Assembly: GCA_025526915.1 (NCBI GenBank)
Contig: JAHLKH010000298.1
Span: 1 to 22,629 of the forward strand
Source: Entophlyctis helioformis
Taxonomy: Eukaryota; Chytridiomycota; Chytridiomycetes; Chytridiales; Chytriomycetaceae
Reading direction: 5' to 3'
DNA length: 22,629 bases
Shown here: piece after piece, positions 1 to 9,860 of the stretch
How the letters are laid out: each line of letters begins with the position of its first letter
How positions within the stretch are numbered: position 1 is the stretch's first letter
Notes under the pieces: generated by a model
What the model was told of the DNA's origin: nothing
Database searches by the model: none
Seen by the model: only the letters and a program-made list of their open reading frames with translations
Translations under genes and position numbers: made by a program

Positions 1-844
1 TGCATGTGTGTCAAAATGACAGCACAATGCCCAGCAGCATGGGCAACAAGGTCGGAGTCATTTCCAACAACAATCATTGGCTTTGGACTGCCACTCAATG
101 CATATTGTGAGCCATCAACTAGAACAAAGAACGCCCATATGATCTCTTACCTTGACTTGCAAACATGGCGGGCGATGCAACAGTCTGCCTCGTAGTTGCA
201 ATGGCAGACGTGAATCTCCTCTTGAGCCAGCTCCTTGAGGCCTAAAGATACGTTTCTTGTCGAGTTGGTCAATGTGAAGAAGCGGCTGAGAGCATGGGTC
301 TCTTCCCTGATCGCCAGAAGCAGAAGATGGTTAGTAAGGCAGCCACACAATTCAGAGCAGCAACCTTACTTGGTCATCGACCCCGCCTGCTTGTATTCTT
401 GACGCCGGTAGGTGTGCTGCTGGACTGTGGCGGCTGCTTCGAGCATCTTGAGTGTGCGGCTGTGTGGACAGCTTGACTCTGAGTCACCGAGACGCCCGTC
501 AACATGGAACCAGACGTCGTGGCCATTGCCAAGCGACGCCATGAAGACATCCAAGGCCGCTGGATAATGGCCTTCCAGCCGGCCTTGGAGTCTGGCTGGC
601 TGATGCGGCTGTTGCAACCAAGGCCGAAAGAATGTGCTGAGAAAGTCGACATGCAGCATGCTGCTGATGAAGCTGCTGGCGGCTGTTGCTGTTGCTGTTG
701 TTGCTGGTCGCTGTTGCTGCAGCGGCTGTTGTTGCAGTGTGCTGTGGAGCACAACCTGCACGACCTGGCCCAGGGCCCAGGCAGCAGTGTGGACAAGGAC
801 GCGCCGTGCATCTCGGCCACTTTCAGCAGGCCTACGAAAGTCAT
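1..844 (-). CDS. XPG/FEN1-like nuclease paralog, 5' part (runs off the left edge)
   Basis: Predicted exons on the minus strand are 765-844, 370-660, 151-306 and <1-87; all introns are GT-AG (104, 63 and 63 nt) and the phases match at every junction. About 204 residues lie in the window. It aligns along its length with the N-terminal part of the gene at 15295-22233. Metal-binding acidic residues of the XPG/FEN1 family can be placed: D32 (HVDF), D81 (HVDG, FEN1 D86-like), E163 and D165 (YEAD), D186 and D188 (NDSD). The start MTFVGLLKV replaces the usual MG-x-x-G of the family but lines up with the start of the other copy. Intron 1 is rich in CAG/CAA triplets, as is intron 1 of the paralog. The region equivalent to FEN1 D233 and everything C-terminal lies outside the window, so it is unknown whether this copy also carries a RuvC domain. 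The family is not a canonical FEN1; its role is unknown. Confidence 0.72.
681..736. repeat. CTG/TTG trinucleotide tract in intron 1 of the left XPG-like gene
   Basis: Imperfect GCT/GTT-type triplets (CAG/CAA on the gene strand) fill most of the predicted first intron at 661-764. If this intron were retained, the tract would encode poly-Gln/Ala. The paralogous gene has a His/Gln/Pro-type repeat at the same intron position. Confidence 0.7.
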
Positions 845-1590
845 GCTGGTGCTGCTGCTGCTGTGTGGTGTGTGTGTGTGTACTGTGTGGTGCTGCGTAC
901 TGGTGCGTGCTGCTGCTGCGTCTGTATCTGTGTTTACGAGAAAAGAATCGGAGCGTCTGGCGGAGTTGAACTTTTCATTGCATGAAAACAGAGAGTGAGC
1001 CGATAGAGAGCAGCAGTCTGGCACTCGCCGCCCACTGTCCAACAGCCATAGAGGGAGCAGCGAGCACAGCCAACAGCCAGGCGTTCAAGATGCGGTCGTG
1101 TGTTGCTGGCACAGTCATTGATGTGATGCCACTCAGTGCGCAGCTTGACATGCACCGTGCAGCATCACTCTGCGTGTCATGAGCTGCATTGCAGCGAGCC
1201 TCTCTCCGAGTAACATCTTCTCAGTCAATGTCCCATTGCATCCAACAAGCGTCCTGATATGCATCTGCCATGTGACCCAGTGCGATGCAGTTGGTGTTGC
1301 CTGACTGGCCAGCTGGTCCATGGACTGGTTGGCTGTTAGCGCACTGCCTGCATCGCCCCTCTGCTCTGGATTGTCCTTGTCAACAAACACAGTGCATGCA
1401 AGACTGTGATCGTCAGGATCATCGCCATCATCATCGTCGTTGTGGTTGTTGAATGAATGGAGAGTGCTTGGTCTGTCTGGCCACTCCATGTGCTGCTCAG
1501 TGGATCGCATCCAAGATGCCATCGCACCAAGTGCAATGTGGCCAGACACGCCTGCCAGCACTCGCGTCCTCCTCACCAATCTCGCCTGGA
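845..1590. other. No assignable gene; GT-rich stretch and an acidic minus-strand frame
   Basis: The stretch holds a TG-rich run near 866-890, no recognisable domain, and a minus-strand open frame at about 1133-1510. That frame includes an Asp-rich segment (NNHNDDDDGDDPDD) and looks partly coding. I could not connect it to the neighbouring open frames with matching splice phases. It may be the 3' part of a disordered-protein gene that starts further right, or a decayed gene. Confidence 0.4.
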
Positions 1591-1884
1591 TCAGTGTCGT
1601 CGAGTGTGCTGCTCGTCGAGTGTGCTGCGACTGTCGAGTTTGGCATCCAAGTCGGCATGCCAATCCAGCTGTCCAGCAAGCAGTTCCTGCAGCCAACTCC
1701 AAGGATCGGCCCATTGAGCACGTCTCAGTGGCTGCTCATTGCTGCTGCTGCATCCCATATCGCAGTCGGAAAGCACCAGGCAGCTCGGCCCTGCGATGTC
1801 AATGCTCTCGCTGTCCTCTTGAACAACAACCAGATCGCCCTGTTCACGGCCGTCTTGCCAACGTCCCTTGCTGTTTGGAGCCAT
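1591..1884 (-). CDS. Hypothetical protein fragment, frame interrupted by a 16-bp tandem duplication
   Basis: An ATG at 1884 opens a 97-codon frame beginning MAPNSKGRWQDGREQGDL. It has a coding-like composition (Trp/Asp/Glu/Leu-rich, including WADPWSWLQELLAG), and no family is recognised. Near its end lies the perfect 16-bp duplication 1597-1628. Read with a single copy, the frame would continue into a further acidic segment (LDDTDPGEIGEEDASAG) down to a stop at 1497; read as it stands, it stops early. This could be a young frameshift, an unrecognised intron border or an assembly error. It may be an internal part of a larger gene starting near 2293. Low confidence. Confidence 0.3.
   Translation of the reverse strand: MAPNSKGRWQDGREQGDLVVVQEDSESIDIAGPSCLVLSDCDMGCSSSNEQPLRRAQWADPWSWLQELLAGQLDWHADLDAKLDSRSTLDEQHTRRH
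1597..1628. repeat. Perfect 16-bp tandem duplication
   Basis: The unit TCGTCGAGTGTGCTGC occurs twice, head to tail, at 1597-1612 and 1613-1628 with no mismatch. Sixteen is not a multiple of three, so it shifts the reading frame of the coding-like segment that contains it. Confidence 0.9.
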
Positions 1885-2051
1885 CAGACAAGCACGCAGT
1901 CAGTGCCAAGACCACACAGACACGGCCGTCAGACTGCTGTGCCGTCGTCGTCAAGTGGAAATGGAGCATGCCTGGACAGACAGCGAGTCAACACACCTGC
2001 TTGCCTGTCTGCAGCCTGCCTTCTGTCCGCCCGCCTTGTTGGGCACGCCTC

Positions 2052-2293
2052 TCAGACGGCCACGACCACGCTGCTCTGCTGCATGGCCTGCTCGACGGCC
2101 TGCTGCATGCCACCTTGAGCAGTGAGCCTCGCAGTCTCCCCAGAAGGGCTCGACCAGCAAGCGAGTGCTGTCCCATATCCGTGCTGTCGCCTGCGTTGCC
2201 GTTGTCGTTTGGCTCGTTGTTGCTTGTGTGCAGTTGGGCGGCAAGTGCAGCAGCGTCTGGATCTGGCATGGCGCGTTGTTGCTGTGCTCGCAT
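2052..2293 (-). CDS. Possible small hypothetical protein or first exons of a larger gene
   Basis: An ATG at 2293 on the minus strand begins a frame rich in Ala, Gln, Asn and Asp (MRAQQQRAMPDPDAAALAAQ). A 41-nt GT-AG intron at 2114-2154 with matching phase would join exons 2155-2293 and 2052-2113 into a 66-aa product ending in an amphipathic Gln/Val segment. The alternative is a longer first exon running to about 2118 and splicing on to the frame at 1884. Its position just downstream, in its own direction, of the CCAAT repeat cluster at 2333-2455 supports a real 5' end here. No family is recognised. Confidence 0.28.
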
Positions 2294-2332
2294 CGCGCAG
2301 TGTCAGCACCGTGCAACGGCTCTCTAGATCGA

Positions 2333-2455
2333 CCAATCACAGCGATTCCACCAGGATCAACCAATCAGGAATATTCCACCAGGGGTAATGGTATGAGAAC
2401 CGGACAATGAATCTGATATTTGATTATTGGATCTTGACCTGCCTTGACAGCCAAT
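2333..2455. promoter_or_regulatory. CCAAT-box cluster with a 28-bp imperfect direct repeat
   Basis: CCAAT occurs at 2333, 2361 and 2451 on the plus strand and at 2426-2430 (ATTGG) on the minus strand. The first two lie in direct repeats spaced 28 bp apart that also share ATTCCACCAGG (2333-2360 and 2361-2383). CCAAT boxes are bound by the NF-Y/HAP complex in eukaryotes. The cluster is 40-160 bp upstream of the minus-strand ATG at 2293 and about 750 bp from the Argonaute ATG, so it most likely serves the minus-strand gene, or both genes. Confidence 0.55.
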
Positions 2456-3097
2456 CTCAAAGGTGCGTGCGGAAACTTTGGTCAGAAGGGCTCGGCGCAG
2501 GGCACGGCTGGACAGACGACCGAAGACACTGCAAGAGCGACAGCGCCACGGATGTGTTTTGGAGGAGCGGCTGGCGCTGGCTCGACGCTGCACGCTCTGC
2601 CCTTGCTTCTTTTGGCTGGCCTTTCAGGCTCTTTTTGGAAGCAGTTTTGGCTGGGCGGGGTGCTGTCCAGGCAGGCGCTGTCTCACGGGCTGTCGCCGCT
2701 GCCGAGCGCACCATAAGCAACACCCTGCACGGCGCCGCTGCCGTGGCAAGCATCGCGCTGTGGTCTGGCCGTCGGCCTGCCGAGGCTGCTGGTCCCTGCG
2801 CGGCCTGTCCATCCGTCCGTCCGTCTGCCTGTCTGCTAGCCTGCGTCCATGCACGCACTCCCACACGCACTCTCGCCGCCCTGCGTCACACCGCTCCCCT
2901 TGTCGCCTCATGCAGGTGCCACATCCGCACAACCGCCCGACTGACTCGTCCTCCCGTGTCTGACGCCGCCCCCGTTCATCCATCCGTCTATGCACATCGC
3001 TCACTGCTGTGCTGCCGCCATGAATCCATATCGCTTTCCATCCCGTCTGTAATGCACATCCATGTCCCTTGTTCCCTCGCGCTCGGCTTCCATCGGC
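2456..3097. other. Argonaute upstream region without a recognised gene
   Basis: Long open frames here are the by-product of high GC and show no domain. On the plus strand the stretch is increasingly pyrimidine-rich from about 2805 (repeated CCGT/CTGC steps near 2811-2835), which is typical of fungal promoters and leaders. I see nothing else in it. Confidence 0.5.
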
Positions 3098-3104
3098 TAT
3101 AAGA
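3098..3104 (+). promoter_or_regulatory. TATA box of the Argonaute gene
   Basis: TATAAGA lies about 110 bp upstream of the Argonaute ATG and is followed by a CT-rich leader, which fits a start site near 3130. Confidence 0.6.
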
Positions 3105-3159
3105 CAAGCGCTCGCCCCTGATCTCTCAACTCCATAGCCTCCCCTCTGCGCTCTCAGGC

Positions 3160-3196
3160 AAGCAAGCAAGCAAACAAGCAAGCAAGAACGCAAGCT
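3160..3196 (+). repeat. AAGC tetranucleotide tract in the Argonaute 5' leader
   Basis: Repeated CAAG/AAGC units, with CAAA and AACG variants, sit directly upstream of a CAA-rich segment and the start codon, in the predicted 5' UTR. The leader next to the ATG is A/C-rich, which is typical for efficient initiation. Confidence 0.7.
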
Positions 3197-3212
3197 CAAC
3201 AACAACAACGAC

Positions 3213-6200
3213 ATGAGCGCCGTGTCTGCATTCACCGTCCGTCCGGATGACGGCGGTCGCCTCGGCCGCAAGTTGACTGTTCGCGCCAACATCTTCCCAG
3301 TCACGGCCCTTGCCGACACCTACGCGTACCAGTACGATGTCGCGTTCACGCCAAAGGTCCCTGTGCCCGTGTGCCGCCGTGCATGGAAGGTCATCGAGGC
3401 TACGCTCAAGAAAAAGGTCGGCCCCAAGTGCCTCCTCGCCTTTGATGGCCGCCAGAACGCCTTCTCGGTCTTTGACATGGCCACACAGACCTTGGAGATC
3501 CAGGTCCCTCGCGACGACGATCTCGTCATCCCCCCTCTTCCTTCCGGTGGCGGCGGCGGTGACGGCGGCGGTCGTGGTGGCTATGGTGGCGGTCGCGGCG
3601 GTCGCGGCGGCTTTGACGGCGGTCGCGGTGGTCGTGGCGGTGGCCGTGGCGGCTTTGGTGGCGGCGGCCCTCCAAGCCGTCCGCCCGTGATTCCTATCCC
3701 GCCTCCTTCCAAGACGGGCACCGTGGACACGGAGCCGATCAAGGTTGTCATTCGCCAGACGGCCCGCATCAACCTGCACGATCTGCTGCTCTTCACGGCT
3801 GGCAAGGGCCCCGAGACCGAGTCTGTCATGCACGCAAGCGTTGCCCTCTCTGTCCTCATTCGCCATGTGCCGTCGATGCTCTTCACGCCTGTCGGCCAAA
3901 ACTTCTTCACGCCCGAGAACCGCCGTCCGATTATGGGTGGTCTCGAGGTCTGGCGCGGGTGAGTGTCCAGCGCGCTGTTGACTCTTGGATCAGCATGGAT
4001 CACTGACGCACATTCCCGCATTTTGCTTTGCTGTGCCTTGCGTCATCTCTCCTCTTTGCTGCTCGCAGCTACCACCAGTCGATCAAGTCGATGATGGCCG
4101 GCCATCTGGGCATCAACATTGACGTTGCCTCTACCGTTTTCCGCAAGGGCGAGATCTCGGTCATTGACTATCTCATGGAGCTGTTTGAGATCAACAACCC
4201 CGAGGATATTGTACGCATTCCGCGCTACCAGGAGAAGATCAGCGTCGAGCTCAAGGGCGTCAATGTGGTCACGATCCACCGCGGCGACCAGAAGCAGCGC
4301 TTCAAGATCGGCAAAGTGTCGCGCGAGTCTGCCCGCGAGTTCAAGTTTGCGCTCAAGGACGGCTCGGGCAACATCTCGGTGGAGGACTACTTCAGACGCG
4401 ACCTGAACGTCAAGCTCAAGTTCCCCAATCTTCCTCTTGCCCTAAAGGTGCGTTGGCGCTCTTGTTCTCTGCTGCGTGTGTTGTACACACGGCCCATATA
4501 CTGACTGCTTTGTGCTCTGACCCTCGTTCTGTTTTTGTCTGTGCCGCTCGCCCTCCTGCTTCATGGCTGCCATTACCGTCGCGTTATCCAGGGCAACAAC
4601 AAGACGGCATTCCCCCTCGAGTGCCTCAAGATTGCGCCTGCCCAGCGGTTCATGCGTCGTCTCACTGGCCAGCAGACGTCGGACATGATCCGCGCCACTG
4701 TCCAGCGCCCCAGCGACCGCGAGCGCGACATCAGAGACGCTGCCAGCAAGATCCTGCGCTACCAGAACAATGACCACCTCAAGTCGTTTGGCATGACCGT
4801 CGGCACCAACATGATGGAGGTTCCTGCCCGCATCATCCCCGCTCCCAAGGTCATTTTCAAGAACAACCGCTCGCTCAATGGCGAGGAAGGTGCTTGGAAC
4901 CTTCGCGGCATGCAAGTGAGTGTGGCACCATAATGTCCATGTGTCGCGCTCTCGAGCCCCGTGCTTCTACGGCTCTGGACTGTACTGACTGGTGATTGAT
5001 ATGTTGTCATCCTTCTCTGTTTCCTTGCCATTGCGTCATTCTTTTCACAGCTCATCTCTACGCCCATTCTGGCCAGCTGTTCGTTCCTCTTCTTTGTGCG
5101 CATCTCCGAAGGCGAGGCACGCGAGGTGCGCGACACGCTTATCCACAAGTGGAGAGCCGCGGGCATGAACATCACCGCGCAGGACTGTCCGGTCGTCATC
5201 TCGAACCCGAACGTCCCAAACAACATCCGCAACGGTCTCCAGAACGCCTTCAAGGACGCCTCTGGCAAGTTTGGCAAGCGCTGCCAGATGATCTTTTGCG
5301 TTCTCGACAAGGATCCCAAGGGTCTCTACGAGTCTATCAAGCGCATAGCCCTCACAGAGGCCGGCATCATCACGCAGTGCATGCTGTACAAGAACGTCCG
5401 CTCGGCGCGTGACATCAAGGATCAGTACGCGACCAACGTTGCCCTCAAGGTCAACATCAAGCTTGGTGGTGCCACCAACTTTGTCGACCGCCTTCCGTTT
5501 TTCGACCGTCCGACCATGCTTGTCGGCGCCGACGTGACGCACGCAGCCCCCGGCTCGAACGTGCCCTCGATCGCTGCAGTCGTCGCGACAGTGGACAAGA
5601 ACGCGACCGTGTACCACACGTTTGTGCGCTCGCAGGCTGTGCGCACCGAAGTCATCACGGACATGGAGGGCATTATCGGCAACGCGCTGGACAACTTCAA
5701 AAAGGTCAACAACTTATACCCACAGCGCCTCATCTTCTTCCGCGACGGCGTGGCCAGCGGCCAGTTTGGAGAGGTCCGCGACAAGGAAGTGCGTGCGGTC
5801 AAGAACGCACTGGAGGCCCGCAAGGCCCAGTGCAAGGTGACGTTTATGATTGTGCAGAAGCGCCACCACATCCGCCTGTTTCCCGTTGACCAGAACGCCG
5901 ACCGCTCGGGCAACTGTCTCCCGGGCACCACTGTTTCTACGGCCATCACGCACCCGCGTGAGTTCCAGTTTATCCTGCAGTCGCATGCCGGTCTCCAGGG
6001 CATGTCGCGTCCAACCATCTACCAGGTGCTCTATGACGAGAACAACATGACCAGCGACGATGTGCAGCAGCTGTGCTACAACCTGTGTTTCCTCGCCCAG
6101 CGAGCCACCCGTTCAATTGCCATGGCATCGCCAGCCTACCGCGCGCACATTGCAGCCTTTTATGCGCGCATGTTCCTTATTGGTGAACACAGCGACCAGG

Positions 6201-6289
6201 GCTCGGTGCTGAGCGGCGGCTCGGGTGAAGCAAGCGTTCAGTTCAAGAACGTCACGGACGCTATGCAGCGCGAGATGTACTACATGTGA
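3213..6289 (+). CDS. AGO: Argonaute protein, catalytically intact, with an internal RGG block
   Basis: Exons are 3213-3958, 4069-4447, 4592-4915 and 5051-6289, with GT-AG introns of 110, 144 and 135 nt, giving 895 aa. Argonautes bind small RNAs and silence complementary transcripts. The N domain starts at once (RLGRKLTVRAN, residues ~16-26). Residues ~112-151 are a Gly/Arg RGG-type insertion. L1 (ending GGLEVWRG), PAZ, L2, MID and PIWI follow in the usual order. MID 5'-phosphate contacts are visible at Y576, K580 and Q592. The slicer tetrad is complete: D644 (GADVTH), E683 (RTEVITD), D715 (FFRDGV), H849 (AYRAHIAAF). HHIRLFP and SHAGLQGMSRP are also conserved. The C-terminus is MYYM instead of the usual YFA-type end. 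The start has a favourable A-rich context, a TATA box upstream and no upstream in-frame ATG. RNA-guided cleavage activity is inferred from these residues. Confidence 0.95.
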
Positions 6290-6497
6290 TCTTGCTGCAC
6301 CCCTCGGACCCTCTGTGTTTCCCGTCGCCGGTCGTCTGCACCACAAGCCACAATCAACTGGCCAGCCACATTCTGCTTTCAAGTCTGGCTGCTGCACATT
6401 GCAAATGAAGGAGCAGCTGTCGCACACGAACCAAGAGGGGGGGAGCAGTCGGGGCATCTTGGTATTCATTCACAAGTGTATTTAGAGAGAGGTGTCA

Positions 6498-6965
6498 TTA
6501 GAAGATGGCCATGGCAAGGAGGCCGCTGCCAATGATGACTGCAGCAGCACCGCCGGGCAGGTTGGCCGTTGGCATCGCTGCGTTGGCGCCAGCCGGGCGT
6601 GTCGTTGCCACGGCCGTCGCCGTTGCAGACGTTGTCGTGGAAGTGGCTGCAGGCGCCGTGGACGAGGACGCAGGCAGCGCAGCGCAGTATCCGCCAAAGC
6701 TTGTCTGCTCGAGAGCCACACAGACGGCGTTGTCGGCGCAGGGAATGCGCTTGACCGACGGCTCGTCTCTGCAGAGCTTGGCGGTCGTTGAGGCGGGTGC
6801 ACAGAAGGCCTCGAACGGGTAGCGGCAGTACAGGCCAGGGCCGCACGGGTTGTTCTCCTTGGCCGTGGGGAAGACGGTGCCGCACCTTTCGCCCAGGCCG
6901 GCGAACTGGGCTGTGGCGAGCGGGCTGAGGGCGACGAGGGCGAGAGCGAGCGTTGCAACGGTCAT
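6498..6965 (-). CDS. Small secreted 8-cysteine protein, probable GPI anchor
   Basis: Single exon, 155 aa, convergent with Argonaute. A signal peptide (MTVATLALALVALSPLATAQ) is followed by a domain with eight cysteines containing NPCGPGLYCR, then a Ser/Thr/Ala-rich stalk, and a hydrophobic C-terminus ending in LLAMAIF, as in GPI-anchored wall or membrane proteins. The ATG at 6965 is chosen because the signal peptide begins there and a TATA-like element lies 50 nt upstream; the open frame further upstream has no coding character. The cysteine count and the CGPGLxC motif are shared with the protein at 9861-10403, so both belong to one surface family. Function is unknown; no enzyme motif is visible. 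Confidence 0.82.
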   Translation of the reverse strand: MTVATLALALVALSPLATAQFAGLGERCGTVFPTAKENNPCGPGLYCRYPFEAFCAPASTTAKLCRDEPSVKRIPCADNAVCVALEQTSFGGYCAALPASSSTAPAATSTTTSATATAVATTRPAGANAAMPTANLPGGAAAVIIGSGLLAMAIF

Positions 6966-7015
6966 GGTGAGCTGGGTTGATTGGACAATTGGCTTGGTGC
7001 GGAAACACGAGAGGG

Positions 7016-7022
7016 TTTTATT
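7016..7022 (-). promoter_or_regulatory. TATA-like element of the 6965 gene
   Basis: AATAAAA on the minus strand lies 50 nt upstream of the ATG at 6965. The spacing resembles that of the clearer TATA boxes of the neighbouring surface-protein genes. Confidence 0.4.
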
Positions 7023-7095
7023 GTGCACACGGCCAAGCAGCACCTGCGTCAGCGTGACGGGGACCCGGCCAGAAGGCGATGGATGCAACAAACTT

Positions 7096-8720
7096 TCAGA
7101 AACGGCCAGTGGCTGTGGGCAGCATGGGGAAGCCAACGCCGTCGTCGTCCGAGTCAGAGTCGGACCCCGATCCAGAGTCGCCGACCACAAAACACTGCGC
7201 CGCCACAGCCGAGGCCACAGATCGCACATGCTGGCGGCGACGGAGGCCGCTCGGCGGCGCGGCAGATGGGACAGACGACGCCGACCGACGGCGCGCGTTG
7301 TGCAGCGTCAGGCGGTTGAGCGCACTGGCGCCGGACGTCGAGGGCGGCTGCGAGGCAGCCGTGCGGTTGGCAGGGTTGGGCATGATGGGCGAAAGTGCAC
7401 CGGCAAACGCCGTTGCGTGCGGATTGCCGTCTGCAAGGCTGCCGCCGCTGGCGTACAGCTGGTCGAGCAGGTGGTTGAACACATGCTCGATGAATGCGAC
7501 GAGCGACGACGATGTCGCGGCTGCTGTTGATGCTGCTGTTGGTGCGGGCGCAGGCGCGGGCACGTTGCCGCTCTTCTTCGACATCGCCATGGCCGCGGCA
7601 AGTTCCGCGTCGCTGGGCATGCCTGTGGCTGTGTCGGCCGTGACGGGTGCCGGCGTGGCCGTGCTGACGGCTGGCTCCGCGTCTGTCTGCGTGCCGGCAG
7701 AAACGCTGGTGGCGGTAGGGGTCTGGCTCTGTACCGACAGGCGCACTTGGGTCTGCAGCGGCTTGAACAGCGGATCGTCGTCGTTGATGGCCAGCTCCGA
7801 CATGACGGACGCCTTGTGCATCAGGCGGTGGTGCAGATCGGTGGCATCAACGCCAGTGCCTGTTGGCGCGGCAAGCATAGCGGTGACTGGCAGACCGAGC
7901 TGTGCGAGCACCGGCGACGTGGGCGGAGTCGCAAGGCCGTGCGTGATCAGCGTGCCAGTAGCAAGCGACTGCGTCGTCGTCGTTGTAGTCGTTGTCTTGG
8001 TGCACATCTCGTTCTTGTCGATCGCAGCCGCATCCTTGAAGTCGCCACTGCCAACAGCCATCGCACTTCCACGACGCGGACCACGGTCGTCATCGTCACT
8101 GTCGTCGCCGCCCTCTTCGCCACACGATCCGCCACGACGCAGCTCGCCCGCGTCGCCGCGACCAAGCGGATGACGCGTACCCGTGTGGCTCATGCCGCCA
8201 TCCGTGTCGCACTCGACACCGTCGCTCCGTCGCACAAGACGCAGCGGCTCGACCAGACCCACAGGCGCACCAGCAGGCGGCGACGGCGGGCCACCGCTGC
8301 CAGGCGGCATGCCGTCATCGTCGTCCTGCGGGCCAGACCCGCGACCGCCATGCCGGCCAGCAGACGCAGTCAATCCCATCAAGCGCGCCAGCTGATCCGT
8401 CGGCACGCCCTCATCCACAAACCGCATGCGCACATCGTCGATATCGTCTGGCCGGCGAAAGTACACGGCGCCACGCGGCCGGCCAATGAGAATGAGCATG
8501 TCGGTGGCTGGCTGCATGTCGCACTTGAAGATGGTCGCCATGTCGTCGTCGCTCTCGTCGATGGGCATGAAATGGATCTTGGGATGCAGGCCGTAGACGG
8601 CGGGTGCGGGCGACAGCGGCGACGCGAGTCCAAGCGCCGACGACGGGCGTGACGACGAGCGCGACGGCGACGAGAGCACAAACGGCGAGTACGGGCGAGC
8701 GGCGATGGCAGCGGACGATA

Positions 8721-8752
<32 letters not shown>

Positions 8753-9684
8753 GATGACGTGGTGTATGGCGACGTTGCAGTGGCAAAGGCGGACGAAAAG
8801 GCGGCAGTGATTGGACGAGTGCGTCGGACTTCGCTTGTCATGACGGCAATCGCTGCAATGGTGTCGGGGATGTCGTGATCGGCGAGAATCTCCGCGAGGG
8901 CCTCCGACGGCGGAGCGGCAAACACGTCTTCGTGCAGCACAACGAGCGTGCGCTGGGCGGATGGTGCAGGCGGGGTGTGTTTCGGCGACATGGGCAAGGG
9001 TGTGGGGGTGCGGAGGCCGGTGGCGAGACCGGCGTCCTTGCCGTGGTGCACAGTCGTCGACGTCGTCGTCGTCGTCATGGTGGTGGCGCTGACTGGAAAT
9101 GCCTTGCCCATATCTGCGCCGCCTGTCGTGCCCAAAAGCGTGATCTTGCCGTCATCGATGCTGTCGATGCTGCTGTTGCTGGTGGTGCTCATGCACTCCA
9201 AGTCCGAGAAGCTGTCGTGCACATCGTCGGTGTCATCGGCAGCGTCTGCAGTGTGGTGCACAGCGACGTCGTCGCCAACGGTCACGGTCGCACTTGTGCC
9301 AGCGACCGACACCGACGAGACTGCGGCCGTCGGGTCGATGTCGCTGTCGCTGTGGAGGTCAATGTCGGAAAATGCAGTCACCGACATGGGCCGCTGCGTA
9401 TCTTGCAGCATCAGCGAGTAGTACGCCGTCGTTGCGGCCGAGTCGGCTGGAGCATGCATGGGGGCAAGCAGCATGCTGGACGTCGCCGTTGCCACTGAGG
9501 CTGCGGGGGTCTCTGGCATGCTCGCATCGTCGTCACTGTCTGCGAACGAGCCTTGGGGCACCATGGACCCATGGGGAAACAGGTTCAAGAGTGCAGGCAT
9601 GGGTGGTGCACGGCTGTGAGGATCTGGATCTGGATCTGGGCTGGATGTTCGAGATGAAGCGAAGACGCGTGCAATTCTCAACAT
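7096..9684 (-). CDS. Large low-complexity hypothetical protein (~862 aa)
   Basis: An uninterrupted minus-strand frame. The first ATG is at 9684 (862 aa, purine at -3); a second candidate at 9600 gives 834 aa and starts just right of the sequence shared with the duplicated unit. Composition is dominated by Ser, Thr, Ala, Asp and Pro, with a 13-residue Ser run, a Thr run, Asp-rich patches and (SD)n near the C-terminus, so most of the chain is probably disordered. One ordered-looking island (IHFMPIDESDDDMATIFKCD followed by DMLILIGRPRGAVYFRRPDD) lies in the middle. No signal peptide or membrane segment is evident. No family is recognised. The length and the consistent coding frame argue against chance, although GC-rich repeats inflate open frames. 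Confidence 0.7.
8721..8752. repeat. CGA trinucleotide run encoding poly-Ser
   Basis: About ten CGA/GAC units on the plus strand read as TCG serine codons on the gene strand of the large hypothetical protein. The tract is in frame and probably length-variable. Confidence 0.85.
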
Positions 9685-9860
9685 GCCTGCTGGCTGAGGG
9701 CGGAAGTCGACCACAATCACCGCCAGTCACAGCCATCGTATCTTGAGAGGCGGTCTCAGGCTGGATGTGCTGCCAGAGCACAGATGACATGCTATTGCAC
9801 AACTATATTCATTGAGAGTCACAAAGAGAGCAGGAGTGAGAGCCAGAGAGCAAGAGGGTC

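Noticed and set aside
504..998. Plus-strand open frames with Cys/Leu/Val runs
   Set aside because: They are antisense readings of the CAG/CAA-rich intron and flanks of the left XPG-like gene.
2624..3319. Minus-strand open frame overlapping the Argonaute promoter and start
   Set aside because: It has an Arg/Gly/Cys-rich composition without a domain and overlaps the TATA box, leader and first exon of a certain gene.
7079..8173. Long plus-strand open frame opposite the large hypothetical gene
   Set aside because: It mirrors a Ser/Thr/Ala low-complexity gene; the opposite frame of such GC-rich repeats stays open by composition.
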